From assembly GCA_016801845.1 (NCBI GenBank), contig CM028912.1, positions 20,148,001-20,212,000 of the forward strand: DNA of 64,000 bases, in the 5' to 3' direction. The notes under the pieces were generated by a model. That model ran no database searches. It was not told the origin of the DNA and was given only the letters and a program-made list of their open reading frames with translations. This document shows, piece by piece, positions 50,001-61,501 of the stretch. The DNA is from Polydactylus sextarius. Taxonomy: Eukaryota > Chordata > Actinopteri > Polynemidae. The position numbers and the translations under genes were made by a program. Each line of letters starts with the position of its first letter. The stretch's first letter is position 1.

Positions 50001-53000
50001 CATGTTATTGTCCCTAAATATTAACAAAGCTGTGCAGGTAAAGTGCGAAGGCGAATAATCTCAGAAATCAGAAATCTATGATAAGATCACCAGTTGCAGC
50101 CATGCAGTTTTCAGTACTAATGAGAGAATGTACATGTCAGATTTTGTTCTATATTGTACAATACCTTCTTCTGTTTTTTTTTTTGTTTTTTTTTTTGTTC
50201 AAATAAACATCATAAGCCAGCAGAGCAGAGGTATAATAAGCAGAAGTCTTGACTACAAATGCAGTGCAGAGGGGAACGCTTCAAACAGTAGAGCATCTTT
50301 ATATCTTTACAAAAATACACATGTATGAATGATGTACCAAAACAATGAGGTTCGACACATTAATATGATAATGTGAGAAAGAAAAAAAACAAAAACGCTG
50401 CCATGGTAACAGAAATGCACATGTCCGAGATGCAATGGACATAAACATTCAGGGCAAAACTAAGTTTAAAAATAAAGGAATAAATAAAAAAAGGATTGGG
50501 GTGGAGAAGTGTCAGGAGCCGATAAAATGAGCCAAGCCAAGGATTGTTATCTGAGCTCAATTAGTGCATGATGTCATAGATACACAAACAGGATGTAAAA
50601 TGACCAACTACCTTATTCCTGGAGTCTCCTAACAGCTGAAATGGTAACAAACAACCAAGAGGGAAAGAGGAGAGAAGATTTTAAGAGCAAGAATCCTGGG
50701 TTTGCAAAACAGGACATGTCAGGTTTTCTCTGTGTTTATGCTTCAGATTCTCTCAATAAACATATGGATAAAGACACATGTGGATGTCATGTTGGATTAT
50801 TTAGGTGTGTTGATGTTCAAACAACTGTAACAAGCGTTGAAAATTAGCATGTGCTATAAACACTGTGATACAAGCATGAGATAAGCTGTTCTCTATGTAT
50901 ACAAGTCCCTATCAAACCAATCACAAATAAATAAATAAATAAACATGAACAGAACTGTATTTCCTACTTTTGACAGTAGTAAAAAAAACACAGTTCCATT
51001 ATTGTATCACAGATGTTAAAGTTCAATCAATATGTTTAAACTAAAGCAGAATTTATGTGTAAGTTTCAATGGACTCAGTGTCTTTTTAAAACTCTTAAAT
51101 TGTGAACTAGGCAACAATTTCACCCACAGCAAATTGTTTTTTTCACGTTTGAATATGCTATGCTGTCATAGCAAATACTGTCGGTCCCACAGCTCAAACC
51201 TCAAAACCTAAACCCAACCACTTAACTTAATGTGGTCTCAGTTAACAAGGATGAAGCTTATCGGTATCTTAATTATTTAAAACCTTGATTTTAACTCATA
51301 ACAAGTGTTTCCTGAAGCCAGAAATTCTACAGCATCTTACCAGAGCATCAGCAACAGCCGCCTCCACCTCAGTGCCAGTATTAAGGACCCTCATGGCGTT
51401 TACTGATGCAGAGATTCTGGCTTGATGGATCAAACCATATCGATCTAAACAGGAAAGAAGGGGGGGGGGGCAAAGGGTAAAGGAAAAAAGAACACTGATG
51501 AGTGAAGCTTGTAACAAAGTAAAGAAGTCACTGTAACTTACCTGAATGGACAAAAGCAACATTGAAAGAAACTGTTTCTTTTAGACTCATTTAAACATAT
51601 AAAGTCACATAAACATCATGTATCAACCACCAAAAGCAAAATGAAAAAACCCAAGAAAATGAAGATGCCCTGGGTAAAATACGTCACAGCCATGAAGTTT
51701 TCCTGAGAGATACCCCCTGCCAATGGTGCACCGACGAGGAAATAAAACACAAATATGTGCGTGTGCATATTCATTAAAAATGTAAATAAAACCAGAAGGC
51801 AGCAAACGAAACACATGAACACAACCAAACAAGGCTCCTTCTGGGCAAAGAAGCAAAACTTTAAAATGCAAATCTATTTCAACAGCAAACAAACCGAAGG
51901 CTGCCAAAAAAAAAAACAAAAAAAACAACGACAACAACAACACATGACTAAAAAACCAAAATCAAGTAACAACGAATGAAGCTGAACTGATTCAGTACAT
52001 CAAAGCCGGAACATGACAACTCCATCAACATCACAGCTAAAATGATCAATGAAAATCATATGGATCATATGGATAAGGCACTGAGAATGGTGGTGATTAC
52101 AGGACAAACACATGAACTCTTAACATGCTCTTACCTTTCCTGTTTGTTTAAAAACTAAATAAAAATTAAAAAAGAAAACTATGAATGGAAGAAAATAAAG
52201 TCACTGAAAGATGGATGGCACCTACAGCTACATCACTGAATACGACTGCAAACTGCATGCTGCTACAGAGGCCAGTACGGCCTCTGAGATGGATAATTTG
52301 GGAGGGAACCGAGACTGGGGAGGCTGGGAAGTCTGAGCATGCAGGTCACCTGACTGGCCGTGGGGGTCGGCTGTGGAGAGAGCGCTGGTTGAACGGGAAT
52401 GACGTCGGGAGGCTGCGGGGGACAGGAGAGGAGGTGGGCAACATCCGGACCAGGGTTAGTGACACACACACTACAGGTTTAGGAATTACTATGTGGTTCC
52501 AATATCAGTTTTAAAAGCTGTTAAGACCTTTATGACTCAGATTAATGGTTTCAGCACTGACCAATAACTGCTAGAATGCTAACGTTAACTCCTGCCTTAC
52601 TGGAGTTATGGCATCACTTCCCAGGATGTCACAGCACAAGATTTGTGGTAACAGATACTAAACAATACAACACATGCTGTTTCTATTTCTTCCTTAATGG
52701 ATTCCCCATCTTTAATAGAGGCACTTGGACTTAAAAACACAACATAAATACTGTATGTACACAGGTTCACTGAGAAACCATAAGGATTCAAATGAACATA
52801 GTCCAGGATAGAATAGATTAGTTTGGTACCTGATTTCAATTCAAATAAATAAAAAACAACATCCATTAACACAAGAAAAAAAGGACAACAGTAGTCAACC
52901 CTTAACTGTCAAAGATGCAGTTAGTGCATGCACAGAGAAAGACAGGCAGAGGTAAAATCAGCCATAAGACATCACATGAAACACAAGATACAGTACTGGA

Positions 53001-56000
53001 GTGTGAGGTCGGTGTAAATAGTCCATCTGGGACTCCAGACTGGGAATCCAGTCCAGCTGTCTGCTCAGCTAGCAGTACTCACCCAGAGGAGCGAAGCCCC
53101 GAGCAGGGCTGGTGTCGCGGCTGCTCTCACGACTTGTGTCGCGACTGCAACCTTGACTCATGCTGGGACGGGGAATGCGGCTCCGGGCTAGCGTGCGGTA
53201 GGGAAGAGCAGCAGGAAGAAGAGCTTTACCACACAGGCTGGCTGTCAGGACAACAAGTTAGGTGGGAATGTCAGTATGCATTCATGAGGGAACATCGAGG
53301 TGAGAGTCAGAGGAAAAGAGGAAGGAGAGAGATTATGAGGGAAGATGACTGAAAGTGGCAACTATGTAGATGCAACGGCCATTACAATTATATAAAATTG
53401 AAGGTCTTAGAATGGACTAAGAAAGAATACTGACCTTGCTGTTATAAAAGTCTTTCATAGAAAAGACTAAATATCATATTTACTGAATATGCTCAATATT
53501 CAAAGCTTTCTTACTCTGTGGGGATTAGATGTATTCAATAAAAGTCTTTGCATTAACATTTAGACGTTTTTGTTTTCATTAGATGCGTGTTTTAAGTTTG
53601 GGTTGTTAAATCAAAATGATGAGAGATGATGTGCTGAGGATCCTGATTGATATCGTCATCCTAGGATGCTGCTGCTACTGGTACATAGAGAGAGACAAAG
53701 AGAGATAAAGGACGGAAATATAATAAAAGAATAAAAGTGAAGAGATGAAGAGAAAACAGACAGAAGCAGTGGCTGAGCAGAGCTCTGGTGAGTGAGTTGG
53801 TGAGAAAGCAAACTGCTGGTTAAAGTTAGACCGGACACTTCAACACACACCTCAAGCTTCACACATGTCATAAGATTATTTACACTCAAAATAAGTATGA
53901 AGATGAGAAATAAAGGAACATTAACAGTCCTTTCTTATCCTGAAAGTATGAATGATCAAAACTATTGATTTCGTCTGAATGGTGATGACCAGCAGACAAT
54001 TTCGCCGTCTTTTTATTGGACACAGATGTTTTCACGATGATCACAGAAACATACATAACCACAGCTCACTCTCAACCAATCACACATTAACCCACATCTG
54101 TAAAGAATGATCAGCTGATGAATAGTCAGGACAAGCAGAAATCAAAACCAACTCAAATACAGACACTGTTATCTCTTGTCAGCTGCTCTGTAAATAAACA
54201 ATAAGCCCGCTGTGGTGTGTGGTTACCATTTGAGGACAGGATACAGTGTGTGAGCGCTGCATTGTGTCAGAGGGCAAAACAGAAACATGAGTTCCTTTCT
54301 TTATCAGCAAGTTAAGATAGTAAAGTCCTGTTTCACTTGTTTTGGACGTAAACATGTGTGAGCTCTCTTATCTGTGTGGTCAGTGTTGTGTCATTGGTCG
54401 GTGTAGCTCCATGTCTCCATGTCCATGTTTTTATGATTTGAGCAGAAACAGAAGAACAAAAGGAAGACAGTGACATTTCACCAAGTGTTTTGCCATCACT
54501 ACTAATAGTTCGGATCACTGGCACCCTGTTTCAAAAGAAACCGAGAACATGTGTCTGTATGTGTGTGTACATGTGACTCCAGGTCTTACCGAGACCCAGT
54601 CTGCTGGGGCTCGTCTCTCGGCTGCAGCCCTGGCTGCGGGGGATCCTGCTGCGCTTGTCAGCCGGCGTGCTGGAGGCCGACGCCGTGGCTCGAGGGATCC
54701 TGCCATAGCTGCTGTGGCCGAGCAGCTTCCCCGGGGAGCTGGAACGGCTTCCGGCTGATGAGAGACAGAGGACAAACATACCAAAAAAAAAAAAAAAAAA
54801 AAAGAAAAAGTAGCACAATTAAACAAGATTCAAAGTGACGAAGATACAACATCAACCTTTAACAACGTGCTTGGACTATTTAGCCAAATTCCACAAATCC
54901 TGCGTCAACAGTGCTATAGGGACAGTGCAACAACATGAAAGGTAATGTAACATACAACAAAACAGTCTATTACTACAACTAAAGCTACAGCATGTATTTA
55001 ATTATATTTACCATTTTAATGACAACACAGATGCGGGAGGCAAACAGAACTTCATAGAAAATTAAATTATAGTCACTAAATGAACAAATACAGATGTGAC
55101 AGCCCAACACACACACACACAAACACACACAAACACACAAGGTGAGGGGCTGGATCCATGTTGTATCTAACTCCACTCTAGGGAGACATTTAATGTGGCA
55201 CCAGTCACCAGTAAGAACGTACAACAACAAAGACGACAAAATGGCTGACAGCAGACACACCCAACTCCAAACAGCTTCTCAAACTGTTGGGGGAAATACA
55301 AAATTGAATGAAACGAGTGGAGCATGCTGCTAACAAACATAACATGGTGAAATAAACATAAATGTTAAAAAAAAAAAAAAAATTAAAAATGGGATAACGT
55401 GCTAAACTGTGTGAACTCTGGGTACTAGAGGAGGACAGCGCTTAGGGATGAGGCGTCTGGCTTGTGATTGGATGAAGCTGAGGCCTTACCACTGATGGGA
55501 TTGGCTGATCTGGATCCTGGGTGATGGAAGCAATAGGCAGGACAGGGTGAAGATTGAGAACGGTCAAAATGAGACAGAGGAGGGCTATGTTTATTGAAAT
55601 TACCCAGCATGCACTTCGGACGGCATGTACTGATCACTCACAGATCTCAAGAATATTCAGAGAAACCGAAAGCTAAATTACAATATACGGGATAGTTTAA
55701 CACGGGCGCACATGCTGTGTGAGATTTGTGAGTGACTGAAATACTATTTCAGGGTTCTGCATCACATGAGGGACATTACACACAAAGAAACAGCAGGACG
55801 TTCAGTATGATCTCAGTCAACTCAGACAAAGATCATACTCTTATATGAGAGTGACAGATGTGGTATGTAATACACACACTCACAACTACACAACACTAGT
55901 TATGTACAATGTGATTTAACTGATTTGGCTGGGTATAAGAATATATTATGTATACATACGCTGGGACTGGGAGACCACTTTGGCTCGGCTCCGCCCCCTG

Positions 56001-59000
56001 CTGTCCACCACTGATGTGCTGGCTCCTCCCACGCTGCCGGAGCTTTGTCTCCTGGTACGAACACGACCTGGATGAAAAAAAGGAACGGAGCAGAGACACG
56101 GAGAGGAAAGACCTTAATGACATTATCAATATTCACCACAAACCCTGGACACAGATGCTGTAGAAGAAGAAAAAAAGTCTGGGGAGACAGTATGAAGGAG
56201 ACCTGGACAAGGGGACAGAGCCTGTTTGAAAAACACGGAGGGGAAAACAGACAAACCCGGGTCCATTCACACTTGTCAATAATTCTCGGTGTTTGTTTAT
56301 TGACCAGCAGCTCATTGTGGGTCACGACTCGGTTCGGGGTAAACTAACGCTCATGCTAGCTAAGGCAAGTTAGTCGTGTCCCTTGTACGTGCTTTAATGT
56401 GCGAAAACAAACCATGAGAATTATTGGCAAACTCTGCGACCCAAGTCCTGGAAAGACAAACAGTGAAAATCCTTCGTAACTGCCTACAATCTACATTTTT
56501 AACAACCTGCAAACTGTAAAGAAATACTTTGTTTTCATGCTGTGTGTCACTGATAAAAGCTATTTTTTCCTTTTTGCCTTTCCTGAGTCCTAATTTTTTG
56601 GTCACTTATTCACTAACTCCAGCTTCTGTGTTCTGAATCATTTTAAATGCAAATAGTTACTGTAACATAATTAATAACTCAAACAATCACAATCGTCAAA
56701 AATAAAGTCATTTCACACTCTCATGTCTACAGCTCTGTCATAAAATCCACTGGAGGATTCTTTGATAAGTCGGGGACAAAATCCATTACAATTCTTGGTG
56801 TGTTACACAACATGCCAAGAATAGAGCCAGGGAAAGAACGACTGTGATAACAAGAATTACACCGCAAGCTAAAAATAATTCTTTCTTTGAGATTATAGAG
56901 TAGTCAATGATTTCCTAGTTTGTCAATAGTTACAATATTTTGCTCCAGTAAATGTCATCTTTTCATGAAATCTCATTATTTTTTCCCTCCAGTTAAACAA
57001 AGTGAACAGACATTTTTTTTGTTTGAGTCATAATAATCTGTAGTATATCGATAAAACAGATGGTGTGATTCTCATTAAATTTCATGCCACATCATCTAGA
57101 CAACAGAACACTTATCAGCCCTGAGGATATTTCACATAATATGGACAAGTTGAAGTTTGGGTCAGATGTTAAACTTGAATCCCAGTTGATGAGAGAAATC
57201 ATGTAAACAAAAACAACCCTGTAGAAAACAACGCTGCGGCCGTTTAAAACTTGGGACTTTAATCGCTGTGTGAATAACAGAAGTGATGGATGCAGTTGTT
57301 AGGGTTACAGTCAGATGATAAAATCCATGCAGACAGTCCATGCAGAGTTCCACATAACCGACCACCACTGGGGAGGAGGGGGAGGGGGGGACCAAGAGAA
57401 GAGAAGTAGAAAAGAGGGCACAGATGAGGAGAAGAAGATGTAAATATGTAGCCTGTGACAGCTGACAAAAAGAAACACTCATACGGTTTCTCTCTCTCTC
57501 TTTTACACTGACAAACAAACATACAAGTCTTACCATCACTTTTACCAGGAGTGCCATCTGTTGGGGGATTTAAGAAAGGCGGTGCAGCAGCGAGTGCAAG
57601 GAGAGGTATAGAGGAAGACATTAGACATATTAAGTGAAGCAGGAGAAAGAGTGAGTGGGTAAGCAAGGGGCCTCTTCATCATTAGTAATGGTCATTATTG
57701 AACCACGGGGATTCATCGGAGGAGAAAAGGAAAGGGAGAGAAGTTTCTTCATGGGAAAAAGATTACAGTAAATTTCTTATGTACTGGCAGGGGACAGCTT
57801 AAACATCTCCCCTGGCCGTTAGCTTAAAACATGCGTGAAAAGTGTCTGGTTATCATCGCACTAGAGGGTTTACTCAGCCTCATCACATCGATTTGTCAGA
57901 AGTGTCAGCGCAGGATTTAAACAGTTCCTGCTGACAGAGCAGTCTAATGACAATCTCAGTAGTCATTAATAATCCCAGTCAGGTCCATAAAAGCCAGTGA
58001 CTACAAGAGAAAATGTTGTAATCATTCACGACGAAGGGAAACTGAAGAATAATCATTCCAGTGAGCCACAGAGAAATCATATTGTTACCTAAGATTTTCC
58101 TAAAATACTGGAGATTCTGTCTTTTCTCAAGTAAATTAAAGTTAGACACATGGTGGGTTAATAATCACCAGAATTTTTAAATCCAGAACCCACTTTGACA
58201 TCTTTTGGGTCTAAAAAGTAAAACAGGGATAAAGATGTTTAATATTGCACAAATGTTTTTGACCAAACTACAACCAGCAAAGGTAAAATTCTTATTTTAA
58301 TCAATGGAGTCTGGAGGTTTTGACCAAAATAAAATGACCAAATGTCTCTATGATGATGTTAAATGCAAATCAATTTATAGCTTTTATGTAATGTGTTTTT
58401 TTTTTTTTTTTTGGATTTTTGGTTGATTTTTTTGTCTCCTTTAAAAACTTAAAAGTAAATTATATTATATTATAATTATTATACACAGCCTGTGACAAAA
58501 TTAAGGACTTTTAGTGGACATACTGAGATATTTCAGCTGCCAGTTGTAGTTTTCTACCTCAATATTAAACTACTTCCAGATAAAAAACATTTTATCCCAG
58601 TTATTCACTTTGACCAACAAAGATGGGAAAACAGGCCCGAGTTTAAAAATACTTTTAAATGATGAACAGATTTTATTAGCCTTTAATCCCTCTAGTTTTT
58701 AGTAATGTAACCTTCCAGCGTGTGTATTGTCTATGTCTTTTTCTACATATTTTCTTTCTAATGTCTTCTTTCTACACAATAAGTTGAAGCTGACAGACTG
58801 ACAGAGACTGATAAAGAAATGAGTGATAGTTACCTAATGAGGCGTAGGACCCCGGGGGGAGGGCAGCTGCGGAGCTGAACGGCGAGGAGGCGGGGACGGT
58901 GGACAGACGGGACTTGGCGCTTGAGGCGGCGTTTACATCGATGTCGCTACGGGAACGCTGGAGGGAACCCGGCGTACTAGGCACCCTGGTGCTTACCAGC

Positions 59001-61453
59001 TTACCTGGAATAGCACAGAGATGAGAGGGAAAGTGCAGCAGTTTAATGGATTATTTACATCTGCTCCTTAACTTTCTTTCAGGTGAAAAACAGAAAACCG
59101 TCATCAGATAAATGAACAGTAGCCAGCGTCACCTGTGAAGACTGACACAAGTTTTATTCACCTTACATATTTAGTATCTTAACCATCGTGGAGACCAAAT
59201 TCATTCTGCAGTATGATGGTAACCCCAGACATTCAAGTAAGTAGCAAAAAGAACACAAACTCCTGCCACAGACGGTCTGGTCCTCACAGAGCAGTGAGCT
59301 CAACATCACAGAGTCCGTGTGGGATTAAACAAAAAGACAGACGCAATGTAGACCGCCCACAGTCTACTTGCAACTTACTTGGAACAATCCACTTGATAAT
59401 TATGAACAGCTACTATCAAACGCAAACTCAGAGTAAAAAGACAGGACTGTCAGTAGCAGACATGCTGGTTGTGTGGACACAACACATGTGAGGCACAGAC
59501 AGTGTCTCTTCATAACGTTCTGTCTGTCTGATCATTTCACATGGACATACAAATGAATTCACAGTAAAGCCGCCGTCTTTCACATCACTTTGATTAATAC
59601 TAATCTGGATTTTTTTATTTTTATTTGGCATAATTCAGCCACCGTTTTAATCTTTATACTAAAACAGAAACAAAATAAAACATAAACGAGAACAAGGTAA
59701 AGGGCTGAAATTGACTGTTACTAAAAAGAATATAAATATGAAAGTGAATGAAGTGAATGTCCTAAATTTTATACATAGACCAGATATGGTTAGTCCAGCT
59801 GTATTTTGACCAGATCTTACGAAACAAAAAACAAATGCCGTTCCAGCTGTGTGGACACGCTTCTCTGAGGTCTGAGTGTTACTGTGCACAAAACTTCTTC
59901 CCACACCAATATAAGTCTTAACTCTACAGTGTTCTAATGTGATGTGAACAGAAACTGAAGCTTGTAACTTGTATCAGATATAATTGTATTAGATCTTTGC
60001 ACAAATAAATAAGTCTTTGCACAAATAAATAAGTGTGCAGGCGTTCCTAATAAAGTGCTTGGTGATTATACATTATCTATCTCATCATCTTCTTAACCAC
60101 TAAGATATAGATTAGTAATGGCAGTATGTATTGACTGTTTCACCAGCACAGTGGTAACGTAGACCTGGGTTTTTACAACTGCTAATTAACTTCTACATAA
60201 GTTCGGAAACTAATCACTTCAGTATAAAAGACGACACAGCAGTGGATAAAACAGAAAGTGACTTACTCCTTGTTATGCTCCCTCCAATCACGCTCTTCAC
60301 AGACAACGGCCGGCTGAAAAATAAAAGGAAAAAGTGACTTTTTTAACATTATGTGTATCACATTTTAACCCCCTGAGCATCTGGAAATGACTAACATGTT
60401 GTATTTGTGAGCCAGGACAATTAACAGGTATTACTTAAAAATAATAACGATAAACAGCACATGTAGAGTATGTATCTTTACTGCTCAACTGGACAAGCTG
60501 TGCTCCTGATGGATGGAGTATGAGGTCATTAGCCAATAATTACCCACATTTTTACAATCATCAATAACCAAGACGCATTAGTGGTTTCCTCCAATCAATT
60601 AATTACAGCAACTAGATGCGTGTGAAGATAGAAAATAGAGAAGAAGAGACTGGCACAGAAAGAGGTGGAATCTCAGGGTCTGATAAATCAAGAGTAAAAA
60701 TGGAGCAGAGAAGTGAATCTGGAGAAATGATGACAGACAGGGGAAACCTTTAGTGAGGAAACACAAGAAGAGCATCATGGTTCTTACTTAAGACTCTCTT
60801 GAGAAGACGACGAGGACCGGTCAGACTGGGGTAGAGACACTATGCTGTCAGAGCTCTTCAGGTGAGACTGGAGGGCCTTCTGATAGGTGGACTCCAGCGC
60901 CTGGAACAGATGCTCTGCCTCCCGGCTATAGTGACCGTGGAAACCCCAATAACACCTGTAGGTGAGGAGAAGGAAGAGCAGATCGTCAGGTTAACTGGTG
61001 TAAAAAATTGATAAATATTTTTATCTTCTCAAAAAAAAAAAAAAAACAAAGACATAAAGTTTAGATGTAAAAACCTGAAACAACACCTACTTTCTAGCGA
61101 TGGATCTGGCCTCAGAGTCGGCATCGTGTATGCCTTTCTTGATGGTCTCGGTCAGAACAGCCACGTGTCTAGGATAGTAAGGGAACATTGTGAGGAGGAC
61201 GAAAACTCACACAAGATAAAACCAAACAGCACTGATGGATGATTACTAATCTAAAAATCTCAAAACACTAGAAAAAATAAAATTATGATTTTTTTTTCCA
61301 CTTTAGTTTCTCTCAGTTCTGTTCCTCTGGCGGTCCACAGGGGATGTGGCCACGCACGAGATGTTTCGCATGCTTTTTAAAGTCTCTGCTGCCGTTGCCA
61401 TGGTTACGGGGAGGGCGGAAATTCGCCTTATCGCTGGAGGTCTCGGTGATGAC

Positions 61454-61501
<48 letters not shown>

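Noticed and set aside
51616..51943. Hydrophobic open frames (minus strand) in a clasp1 intron
   Set aside because: No recognised family, frames overlap each other, and flanking sequence is A-rich low complexity.
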